A DNA stretch of 11,087 nt from Candidatus Desulfofervidaceae bacterium (lineage in GTDB: Bacteria > Desulfobacterota > Desulfofervidia > Desulfofervidales > Desulfofervidaceae). This document shows, piece by piece, positions 1-6,313 of the stretch. Under the pieces are notes generated by a model, which was given only the letters and a program-made list of their open reading frames with translations, did not search any database and was not told the DNA's origin. The first letter of the stretch is position 1. Each line of letters begins with the position of its first letter. Location of the stretch: the NCBI GenBank assembly GCA_021160485.1, contig JAGHCL010000205.1, positions 1 to 11,087 of the forward strand, read 5' to 3'. The position numbers were made by a program, and so were the translations under genes.

Positions 1-1014
1 AGCGCTTGTGAGGAGTCCAATAAGGCTTTAGATGAACAGAACAAGGCGTTTTCCGAGATGCAAACTGCCGCTGAAGAGCTCGCAGAACTCTCTGATTCCC
101 TGAAGAATGCCACCGACACCCAGAAATCGGCGGAAGAGGTGGCCGCTGCCGCCGAAGAGCTCTCCGCCAATATCGAAGAATCGACAACTTCGGCAGGTCA
201 GGTTATGGCCGCTATCGAACAGATCGCCAAGGCGTCTGAGAGGCAGGCAAAACTTTCTGACAAAAGCGTAGAGATGGGTTCAGGCATCGCAGAGGGAGCT
301 AAAAGCATTGAGGTAGAATCCAGTGATTCCATTAAAAAAATTGAAACCTTGAAAAAAATATTGGCTAGCAACAAGATTAATGTTGATAACCTGATCACCA
401 ACATCTCTAAAGCCGCCAATGTTTCCCTTGAATCAGCCCGAAACATCCAGAATCTCCAAGATCGCACCAATCGCATTGACAAAATTGTCGATCAAATCGT
501 TAACGTTACGTTGCAAACTAATATGTTGGCGGTTAACGGTTCCATTGAGGCGGCGCGGGCCGGTGAATTTGGCCGGGGCTTTTCTGTAGTCGCCGCTGAC
601 ATTCGCACTCTGGCTGATGATTCATCTACTAATGCCGACAAGATCAAAGACATGGTACGTCAGATGCGAGATCAGATCACCACCGTAGCTACAGATATTG
701 ATCTGGCGGGCAAGACTTCGCTTCAAGATGTGGAAAATGCCAAAGAAGCCTCTTCCAATCTGGATCGTATTGAAAAAGAGACCGATGTCATTCAAAAAGG
801 CATTGATAATATCAATGGCACCGCCAAGCAATCCATGAAAGCTGTGACTCAGGCCAATAAAGCATTGACGGAGATTGCTGAGGCGGCGAGCTTTGCGACT
901 AAGGCTACAGGTGAGGCTTCCACGGCTGCAACTCAAGGCAATAAAGGTATGGAGAATATCGCCGAAGCCATCGAAGAGATTGCCAGTCAAGCCGACGAGA
1001 TGCAGAATATGTAA
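1..1014 (+). CDS. Methyl-accepting chemotaxis protein, C-terminal cytoplasmic part (5' end outside window)
   Basis: The frame is open from base 1, so this is the last 337 residues of a longer chemoreceptor; any sensor domain, HAMP or membrane segment lies upstream. What remains is an Ala/Glu/Lys-rich antiparallel coiled coil, the CheA/CheW-binding hairpin. Its tip is clear: QTNMLAVNGSIEAARAGE, with the final Glu at codon 565-567, followed by GRGFSVVAADIRTLADDS. This differs from the common QTNLLALNAAIEAARAGE form but keeps the tip contact residues. About 148 residues (roughly 21 heptads) follow the tip, longer than the 18 of E. coli Tsr-type receptors. Several Glu/Gln/Ala-rich stretches could hold methylation sites for the CheR and CheB encoded downstream. 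The protein ends in DEMQNM, with no NWETF-like pentapeptide tether. The stop is followed closely by the CheW-like gene, suggesting one operon. Family is certain; the ligand cannot be known from this part. Confidence 0.95.
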   Translation, partial: SACEESNKALDEQNKAFSEMQTAAEELAELSDSLKNATDTQKSAEEVAAAAEELSANIEESTTSAGQVMAAIEQIAKASERQAKLSDKSVEMGSGIAEGAKSIEVESSDSIKKIETLKKILASNKINVDNLITNISKAANVSLESARNIQNLQDRTNRIDKIVDQIVNVTLQTNMLAVNGSIEAARAGEFGRGFSVVAADIRTLADDSSTNADKIKDMVRQMRDQITTVATDIDLAGKTSLQDVENAKEASSNLDRIEKETDVIQKGIDNINGTAKQSMKAVTQANKALTEIAEAASFATKATGEASTAATQGNKGMENIAEAIEEIASQADEMQNM

Positions 1015-1038
1015 GGAATGATTAAAACGGAGTTAATT

Positions 1039-2964
1039 ATGTCTAAAAATGTAGAAACCGCCCAATCTCTCGATTCAGCTGAAGGCCAACTCGTGGTTTT
1101 TGCCCTGGCTGATGAGGAGTTCGGCGTAGATATCAATACTGTGCGGGAGATTGTCCGGGTACCGGATATTACCCCGATCCCCCAGAGTCCGGACTATGTC
1201 GCCGGGATCTGTAATTTGCGCGGTTCAGTGCTGCCCGCCATAAATAGCCGACAGCGTTTTGGTCTGGAACATAAAGAGGCTGATGACAGCACCAGACTGT
1301 TAGTAATTGAAACCGGCACCATAGCCACCGGCCTGATTGTCGATGATGTCCGCGAGGTACTGCATAGCAAAAAGGAGCAGATGGAAGAACCGCCGGCGGT
1401 TTGCAAGGGCGTAGATCGAGAATTTCTCACCGGCGTTGTTAAAATGAACGATGGGGCTCGCCTCATTCTCATCCTGGATCTTGATGAAGTTGTGCAGGTT
1501 CAAACGAAAGAGGCTAAGTCAGATCAGAAGAAAACGGCTCTACAGGCTGGAAAAACTGCAATAAATGCGGTTGAAAAAAATATCGATGAAGAACAACTTA
1601 TATCCTTTAAGGTCGCAGACGAGGAGTACGCTTTCGATATAAACCGGGTGCGGGAGATCCTTCGGGTGGAGGAGATTACCGAAGTACCCAATGCCGCAAA
1701 CTATGTTCAAGGGCTACTCACCATTCGCAACCAACTCCTGCCGATTCTCGATCTGCGGACCATGTTGGGCAACACCTCCCTGATAGAACAGTTCCATGAC
1801 GAGATCAATGCGATAATGGTTATTCATGAACAATGGCTCAAGGATCTCAAAAAATCTTTGCAGAGCAACGCCACGTTTAACGGAGACCTGGATCCGACTA
1901 AATGTGCATTAGGTCAATGGTTGCTCAAAGACCGCTCAGGAGATGTCGGTGATTTGATTAATAATATCAGAACTCCCCACATTAATTTTCACGAATTTGG
2001 GGCCGAGGCCCTGAAAATAAACAGCCATTCTCAGGATGAAGCTCTGCTCTTTTTCGAAGAGCATATTGCCCCACTGGAGGAGATTCTCCACTCGGGATTT
2101 ATTGAAATAAAAAATAAATTGGCTAAAAATATCAATGAGTTTCAACGTATTCTGGTAGTAGAAGCGGGCGATATCCATATTGGATTCATTGTTGACTCGG
2201 TAAACGAGGTCTTGCGAATCCCAAAATCCATTATCGACAAGACCCCATGGGCCGCCTCATCAGCCCAAAAAGAGTTGAAGGGGGTCGCTAAACTCGACAA
2301 CGGCAAACGTTTGATTATGATCATGGATGAATCGACTTTGATCGGCCAAGATGAGAGCGAAGAACTCGGTAAAATAAGTGAAGCTGGTAAAAAAACCGCT
2401 GATGCCGAAACTGAAAATGAGATCAGCCTGGCCCAAAAAGATATGGATGAAGAACAATTGGTCACTTTTATTGTTGCCAATGAGGAGTATGGCGTACGTA
2501 TCATGCAGGTGCAAGAGATCAATCGTTTAGAAGAGATCACGCATGTACCAAGATCTCCGGCTTTTATCGACGGGGTCACCAATCTGCGTGGCAATGTTAT
2601 CCCGGTACTTAATATCCGTACTTTGTTTGGTCTCGAATCTCGCGATCAGGATGACGCTACCCGAATTATCATCGTTGAGATTGAAGGCCGTCGCACCGGA
2701 CTGCGGGTCGACAAGGTTAATGAGGTTTTACGCCTGCCCAAGGAAGATATTGCTCCAGCTCCGGGCATTGTCACTGGTGACAGTGAAAACCGTTTTATAG
2801 AAGGGGTTTGTCAACTCGATCATGGCAAACGCATGGTTCTCCTCCTTGATATTAATGAGATACTTAGTGCCGAGGATAAAAAGGAGATAGCAACGATGGA
2901 GAAGAAAAAGACCAAACCCCGGGCTCCCAAAAAAAATGTCAAGAAAATGAAAATAGATAAATAG
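1039..2964 (+). CDS. Triple CheW-domain coupling protein with a CZB zinc-binding domain nested in the second CheW
   Basis: A 641-residue cytoplasmic protein that should link chemoreceptors to CheA. CheW domain 1 spans about residues 16-155 (NLRG at 59-62). Domain 2 is split, about 184-246 and 369-435. Domain 3 spans about 470-612 (NLRG at 515-518). Domain 2 has TIRN where the others have NLRG. Between its halves lies a CZB domain: H263 (HEQW), C289 in CALGQW, then H314 and H318 as HxxxH, the four expected Zn ligands. Linkers 156-183 and 436-469 are charged. The tail 621-641 is Lys-rich (KKKTKPRAPKKNVKKMK). The ATG at 1039 is preferred because GGAG (1029-1032) lies 6 nt upstream; the in-frame ATG at 1018 has its only purine-rich site abutting the codon. 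The gene follows the receptor by 24 nt. E. coli CheW has a single domain of about 167 residues. Domain calls are strong; sensing by the CZB is inference. Confidence 0.95.
   Translation: MSKNVETAQSLDSAEGQLVVFALADEEFGVDINTVREIVRVPDITPIPQSPDYVAGICNLRGSVLPAINSRQRFGLEHKEADDSTRLLVIETGTIATGLIVDDVREVLHSKKEQMEEPPAVCKGVDREFLTGVVKMNDGARLILILDLDEVVQVQTKEAKSDQKKTALQAGKTAINAVEKNIDEEQLISFKVADEEYAFDINRVREILRVEEITEVPNAANYVQGLLTIRNQLLPILDLRTMLGNTSLIEQFHDEINAIMVIHEQWLKDLKKSLQSNATFNGDLDPTKCALGQWLLKDRSGDVGDLINNIRTPHINFHEFGAEALKINSHSQDEALLFFEEHIAPLEEILHSGFIEIKNKLAKNINEFQRILVVEAGDIHIGFIVDSVNEVLRIPKSIIDKTPWAASSAQKELKGVAKLDNGKRLIMIMDESTLIGQDESEELGKISEAGKKTADAETENEISLAQKDMDEEQLVTFIVANEEYGVRIMQVQEINRLEEITHVPRSPAFIDGVTNLRGNVIPVLNIRTLFGLESRDQDDATRIIIVEIEGRRTGLRVDKVNEVLRLPKEDIAPAPGIVTGDSENRFIEGVCQLDHGKRMVLLLDINEILSAEDKKEIATMEKKKTKPRAPKKNVKKMKIDK
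1777..2136 (+). other. CZB (chemoreceptor zinc-binding) domain-coding segment inside the second CheW domain
   Basis: Residues about 247-366 of the triple-CheW protein. The pattern is H263-x25-C289-A-L-G-Q-W, then 24 residues, then H314-x3-H318. This matches the CZB signature of one His, a Cys in CxLGxW, and a final HxxxH, with spacing close to that of DgcZ and cytoplasmic chemoreceptors of the TlpD type. The segment replaces the short connection that in CheW domains 1 and 3 joins the strand after the (N)LRG region to the strand beginning RLLVIE or RIIIVE. CheW sequence resumes at QRILVVEAGDIHIGFIVD (369-386). Known CZB domains bind zinc through 3 His and 1 Cys and respond to zinc or to oxidation of the Cys. 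Confidence 0.88.
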
Positions 2965-3003
2965 CAACTATTCATGAACTCCTTCCTCAAACTATCACGG
3001 TGT

Positions 3004-3058
3004 GGGGACAGACCTCCAGGCAGGGCTTTAGCCCGTAGCCGAGCTGAGCTCTGTCCCC
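3004..3058. repeat. Palindromic intergenic element (REP-like candidate)
   Basis: The noncoding gap 2965-3136 contains GGGGACAGA at 3004-3012 and its exact reverse complement TCTGTCCCC at 3050-3058. Two smaller palindromes lie between these arms: GGGCTTTAGCCC (3023-3034) and GAGCTGAGCTC (3041-3051). The element is GC-rich compared with the AT-rich sequence after it. It has no T-run, so it is not a classic intrinsic terminator, though a stem here could stabilise the 3' end of the upstream mRNA. GGGGACAG-type inverted arms are reminiscent of dispersed REP-like or transposase-associated repeats. Copy number elsewhere in the genome is unknown. Confidence 0.5.
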
Positions 3059-3090
3059 GGTTGTGGGAAGCGAAGCGATATTCACACTAT

Positions 3091-3118
3091 TTGCTATAAC
3101 TTCATAGTAACATATTAT
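3091..3118 (+). promoter_or_regulatory. Possible sigma-70-type promoter upstream of cheB
   Basis: TTGCTA (3091-3096; four of six matches to TTGACA) lies 16 bp before TATTAT (3113-3118; five of six to TATAAT), in the AT-rich stretch just before cheB. Transcription would begin near 3125, giving a leader of only about 12 nt, and the ribosome site before cheB is weak (AAGAGA, 3124-3129). The position fits a separate start for cheB after the palindrome, but the call rests on short motifs only. Confidence 0.28.
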
Positions 3119-3136
3119 ACGTCAAGAGACACCTAA

Positions 3137-4204
3137 ATGAAAAAGGTACTAATTTGTGATGATTCCGCCCTGATGCGGCGGAGTTTAAAGAAAATAATTG
3201 AGTCAGATCGCAGTTTCAAGGTTGTAGCTGCGGCTCGAGATGGTAATGACGCAGTGGCCAAAGCCCGCGAGCTGCGGCCCGATGTCATTACCATGGATAT
3301 CAATATGCCGGGTCTGGATGGCATCAGTGCCATGCAAATCATTGTCGACGAAAAAATTGCTCCGGTACTTATGGTCTCCTCTCTGACCGAGGAGGGAGCA
3401 GAGGCTACGTTTGAATCCATGGCTCTGGGAGCTTTTGACTATATCGCCAAACCCGGAGGTACCGTTTCGGTCAACATGGAAGAGGTCGCCAGAGAGCTTA
3501 TTGCCAAACTCAAGGCAGCTACCACCAAGGGCACCCTGACTAAGTTACGCCCCCACCGTACGGATCCTGAACGGCGTCCGGGACGCCGTCCCCGGCCGCC
3601 ACGAAAACCGGCCGCAGCCAAAACCAGGGGCTTAGGTTATAAAGCTGTAGTTATTGGCATCTCCACCGGTGGACCAAAAACTATTTTTGACGTATTGCCT
3701 TTTATTCCGGCCGATCTAAATGCCGCTATTATCATGGTTCAACACATGCCAGCCGCCTTTACCGCCTCTTTTGCCGAGCGCCTGAATCAAGCCTGCCCTA
3801 TAAACTGTGTTCATGCCCAGACCGGAATGGAGCTGAAACCCGGCACCATCTATCTGGCCGCAGGCGGTCGCCATCTGACTCTGTTTCAGAGACCGGGCAA
3901 CAAATTAGTCATCCGAACCCCGGTACGTCCCAAACATCTCTTTGTCCCATCAGTAGAGGTAATGATGGACTCGGTTATGGAGATCTTTGGCAGTGATACT
4001 GTTGGCGTTTTGATGACCGGCATGGGCGATGATGGTGCCGATGCCATGGTTCGAATCAGAGAGCTTGGCGGCCACACGATCGCCGAATCCGATGAAACCG
4101 CCATCGTTTTCGGTATGCCCAAAGAGGCTATCGAGCGCGGCGGAGCTGACATTGTGGTACCAAGTTGGGATATTGCTGATGAGATTATTGGAGCAGTAGG
4201 CTAA
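3137..4204 (+). CDS. cheB: Chemotaxis response regulator protein-glutamate methylesterase CheB
   Basis: CheB removes methyl groups from receptor glutamates and deamidates receptor glutamines, opposing CheR; phosphorylation by CheA activates it. The 355 residues have the standard layout and usual length. The receiver domain (1-125) has acid residues D8 and D9, phosphoacceptor D54 in MDINMPGLDG, and K105 in AKPGG. The esterase domain begins near 168, with catalytic S176 in GISTGGP, H203 in VQHMP and D299 in TGMGDDG, and keeps VFGMPKEA near the C-terminus. The linker (about 131-165) is unusually Arg- and Pro-rich and is encoded by GC-rich DNA containing a 19-bp palindrome (3571-3589). The gene has noncoding, structured DNA on both sides, unlike the others here, so it may be transcribed partly by itself. 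Its TAA stop overlaps the left end of the foldback element; before insertion the stop would have been TAG at the same codon. Confidence 0.97.
   Translation: MKKVLICDDSALMRRSLKKIIESDRSFKVVAAARDGNDAVAKARELRPDVITMDINMPGLDGISAMQIIVDEKIAPVLMVSSLTEEGAEATFESMALGAFDYIAKPGGTVSVNMEEVARELIAKLKAATTKGTLTKLRPHRTDPERRPGRRPRPPRKPAAAKTRGLGYKAVVIGISTGGPKTIFDVLPFIPADLNAAIIMVQHMPAAFTASFAERLNQACPINCVHAQTGMELKPGTIYLAAGGRHLTLFQRPGNKLVIRTPVRPKHLFVPSVEVMMDSVMEIFGSDTVGVLMTGMGDDGADAMVRIRELGGHTIAESDETAIVFGMPKEAIERGGADIVVPSWDIADEIIGAVG
3571..3589. repeat. GC-rich 19-bp palindrome inside the CheB linker coding region
   Basis: ACGGCGTCC (3571-3579) and GGACGCCGT (3581-3589) are exact reverse complements around one central base. 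The sequence encodes part of the Arg/Pro-rich linker between the CheB receiver and esterase domains. It could be a by-product of repeated CGN and CCN codons, or a hairpin in the mRNA. Confidence 0.5.
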
Positions 4205-4346
4205 GAGGCCGTCAGAGAATGCTCTTTTTCCCCAGCTCTTCGTTATTTTTTTCAAATAATGCTCGAAATACTAAGTGTATGTCTGTGCTTATTTGAAAAA
4301 AATGCCTCGATCTGAGAAAAAATTTCTATTCTCTGACGGCCTCTTA
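4202..4346. mobile_element. Foldback element resembling a MITE, inserted at the cheB stop codon with TA duplication
   Basis: AGAGGCCGTCAGAGAAT at the left (4204-4220) is exactly the reverse complement of the right end (4328-4344), with TA directly outside each end (4202-4203 and 4345-4346). Flanking C4201 and G4347 extend the match to 20 bp. Inside, 4245-4259 is exactly complementary to 4289-4303, and the parts between match imperfectly, so nearly the whole 141-nt element folds into one hairpin. It has no coding capacity. If it and one TA are removed, cheB ends GGC-TAG and the next start codon lies 15 nt downstream, behind an AGGAGG site (4353-4358). This suggests insertion of a non-autonomous TA-targeting element of the IS630/Tc1-mariner kind. 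The transposon family is inference; the repeat structure is seen directly. The transcript would carry a strong hairpin between cheB and the HEAT gene. Confidence 0.72.
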
Positions 4347-4362
4347 GAAAACAGGAGGTTTT

Positions 4363-5445
4363 ATGGAAAAGTTAATTAAAGATTTTCAAAGCCCGGATGA
4401 GGCTACCCGACTCTATGCAGCCGAAGATCTGGCTGATCTGGGTCTGGCTGATGCGGCAGTTCCGCTGGTTTATCAATTAGTCAAAGAGGAGTCTGTGGCG
4501 GTAAAAAATGCCATTATTTCGGGTCTGCAACGACTTGATATCATTCAAGTGCATGATCAGATCTTTGATCTTTTCATGTCAACGGATGCCTTTTTACGCA
4601 ATGGGGCGGTGATGATATTTGGTGACGGAGGTGAAGATGCAGTGGCGTTTCTCACCTCCAAACTGGATCACAGTGACCGGGAGGTGCGCAAACTGGTTCT
4701 TGATGCGATGTATTTGATCGGCTCGGATGAAACCCTGTTGGTGATACGAGCCGGGCTTTTTGATGAATCGCCCAATGTCCAGATAACCGCAGTCGAATAT
4801 CTGGGCCGTATGGCCGATAGCGAGGGCGTTGCCGATATGGTTACCCTCTTTAAAGAGAGCAGTGAACCGATGTTGCGGGCGGCCATCCTCGAAACCATGA
4901 CAATGGTTGCCGATGCCGATGCCATTACAACGATTCTCACAATCCTGATCCCGGAGGGCGGCAGTGCTGAAATTGATCCCATCTATTTGGCTCCGCTGAC
5001 TGAGCTTATCGCCAAAGCCGGAGAACGAGCAGCTATTGTCCGACTCGCAACCTCAATTACCGATCTTGATCTTTATGGTGAGGAGGTAAGTTGTATGTTG
5101 ACTGATGCCTTGAAACGTTTTCCCGACCTCCTGGCCGAAGAGACGATTTTTAATCTCCTCATTGATATTATCCGTAATCCGGAAGCCGGGAACGAAGCCC
5201 GTTATCAAGCTGTAGAGAGTTTGCTCTTAGGCCAGTCGGGAGCCGGAAATAAACTAAGCTTTGCCCTCTTAAATGAATTAGGCCAACTCCTGACCACTAA
5301 TGACGATCCCGCCATGGCCCTGCCGGGTGTCCGTCTCCTGGCAGCAGCCAGAGCCAAGGATGATATCCTGAAAATCATGGAAGATTGTAAGGATGAAGAC
5401 TTAAAAGAACTTTGTGAAGAACTACTTCAACAGGTGGAGTTTTAG
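4363..5445 (+). CDS. HEAT-repeat protein of the chemotaxis cluster
   Basis: A 360-residue, all-helical, acidic protein with no signal peptide or membrane segment. HEAT-like helix pairs are clearest in the first 200 residues: about 10-40 (RLYAAEDLADLGLADAAVPL), 76-100, 104-134 (VRKLVLDAMYLIGSDETLL), 136-165 (VQITAVEYLGRMADSEGVAD) and 168-195. Later repeats are more diverged. HEAT arrays form curved scaffolds that bind other proteins. No catalytic motif is visible, so the partner is unknown; its place between cheB and cheR suggests a chemotaxis protein, and a second HEAT protein lies after cheA. The start is well supported by AGGAGG at 4353-4358, the best ribosome site in the window, 4 nt before the ATG. 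The stop lies 4 nt before the cheR ATG, implying coupled translation. The fold is likely; the role is inference. Confidence 0.85.
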   Translation: MEKLIKDFQSPDEATRLYAAEDLADLGLADAAVPLVYQLVKEESVAVKNAIISGLQRLDIIQVHDQIFDLFMSTDAFLRNGAVMIFGDGGEDAVAFLTSKLDHSDREVRKLVLDAMYLIGSDETLLVIRAGLFDESPNVQITAVEYLGRMADSEGVADMVTLFKESSEPMLRAAILETMTMVADADAITTILTILIPEGGSAEIDPIYLAPLTELIAKAGERAAIVRLATSITDLDLYGEEVSCMLTDALKRFPDLLAEETIFNLLIDIIRNPEAGNEARYQAVESLLLGQSGAGNKLSFALLNELGQLLTTNDDPAMALPGVRLLAAARAKDDILKIMEDCKDEDLKELCEELLQQVEF

Positions 5446-5449
5446 GAAT

Positions 5450-6286
5450 ATGCGATTTGAACTTGACGTTGATGAATTTGAACGACTTGCTGACCTTATC
5501 TATCAAAAGGCCGGCATTCGTTTTGAACAAAAAAAAATCTATTATCTGGCCAAGCGGCTTGAAAAAAGGATTGCGGCTTTGGATCTGGCCAATACTGAGG
5601 AGTATCTGCGCCACCTAAAGTTTCGCGATCACCAGGGCTATGAACTCCAGGAGTTTCTCAACTCACTGACTGTAAATGAGACCTATTTCTTCCGCGACTT
5701 TAACCAACTGCTCTCATTTGCCGAATTTAGCCTGGACCAGATTGTCGAACGAAAAAAAAGTACTGGAGACCAGACCCTGCGTATCTGGTCAGCTGGTTGT
5801 TCAAGTGGTGAGGAGCCCTACACTATAGCGATCATCCTCAAGGAGATGGTGGAGAACCTTCAACGGTGGAATGTCGAGATCATAGCTTCAGACATTGATC
5901 TGAATATTCTCGAAAAAGCCCGACAAGGGGTCTATATGCGGCGTAGTGTCAAAGATGTACCCCCAGATTATCTGACACGCTATTTCACCCAAAAAGCCGG
6001 AATCTTTAAAATCACGGATGAGATCAAAGAGATGGTGACATTTAAACACATCAACCTCAGTGATCGGAAACAGCTTCGGCCCTGTCGTGATTTCGACTTC
6101 ATCTTTTGCCGCAATGTCCTGATCTATTTTGACACTATTTCTCGAAAAAAAGTGGTCGATCACTATTACCTGGCTCTAAACAATGGTGGTTTTATCTTTC
6201 TGGGATCCAGCGAATCACCCTCCAGGATCAATCCGGCTTTCAAGATAAAAAAATCTGCCAATCACATGGTCTATTACAAAGAGTAA
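5450..6286 (+). CDS. cheR: Chemotaxis protein methyltransferase CheR
   Basis: CheR transfers methyl groups from S-adenosylmethionine to glutamates on the receptor cytoplasmic helices. The 278-residue product has the normal length and both parts of the family: an N-terminal helical domain (about 1-70) and a Rossmann methyltransferase domain. Conserved motifs are NETYFFR (76-82), the SAM-binding SAGCSSGEEPY (114-124), the acidic strand end IIASDID (144-150) and FCRNVLIYF (219-227). The ATG at 5450 is chosen because GGTGGAG (5433-5439) lies 10 nt upstream and the protein then starts like other CheR proteins. An in-frame GTG at 5414 would add 12 residues that do not resemble the family. It follows the HEAT gene by 4 nt. 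No CheY, TPR or other domain is attached. The receptor fragment upstream lacks a pentapeptide tether, so methylation would not depend on tethering there. Confidence 0.97.
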   Translation: MRFELDVDEFERLADLIYQKAGIRFEQKKIYYLAKRLEKRIAALDLANTEEYLRHLKFRDHQGYELQEFLNSLTVNETYFFRDFNQLLSFAEFSLDQIVERKKSTGDQTLRIWSAGCSSGEEPYTIAIILKEMVENLQRWNVEIIASDIDLNILEKARQGVYMRRSVKDVPPDYLTRYFTQKAGIFKITDEIKEMVTFKHINLSDRKQLRPCRDFDFIFCRNVLIYFDTISRKKVVDHYYLALNNGGFIFLGSSESPSRINPAFKIKKSANHMVYYKE

Positions 6287-6293
6287 TTTCCTC

Positions 6294-6310
6294 AAATAGC
6301 GGAGCTATTT
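6294..6310 (+). promoter_or_regulatory. Short hairpin in the cheR-cheY gap with the Shine-Dalgarno in its loop
   Basis: AAATAGC (6294-6300) and GCTATTT (6304-6310) are perfect inverted repeats separated by GGA. The ribosome-binding sequence for cheY, GGAG (6301-6304), therefore sits in the loop and the first base of the right arm, 9 nt before the cheY ATG at 6314. Such a hairpin could present or partly mask the site, or act as an RNA processing or stability point between two genes needed in different amounts. No T-run follows, so it is not a terminator. Confidence 0.5.
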
Positions 6311-6313
6311 ATT

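Noticed and set aside
198..990. Long antisense open frames across the receptor gene (198-482 and 622-990)
   Set aside because: They lie opposite a clearly conserved coiled-coil coding frame, have low-complexity Ser/Leu-rich products with no family resemblance, and lack ribosome sites.
1018..1038. Upstream ATG for the triple-CheW protein
   Set aside because: Its only purine-rich upstream sequence directly abuts the codon, while the ATG at 1039 has GGAG at good spacing.
2543..2800. 85-codon + strand frame inside the third CheW domain
   Set aside because: It is out of frame with a clear CheW domain and its product shows no family features.
3004..3058. Intrinsic terminator after the CheW-like gene
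   Set aside because: No T-run follows the right arm, and the fold is a branched palindrome, not a simple stem-loop.
5414..5449. Upstream GTG start for cheR
   Set aside because: It would overlap the HEAT gene by 32 nt and add residues unlike CheR; the ATG at 5450 has a better-placed GGTGGAG.
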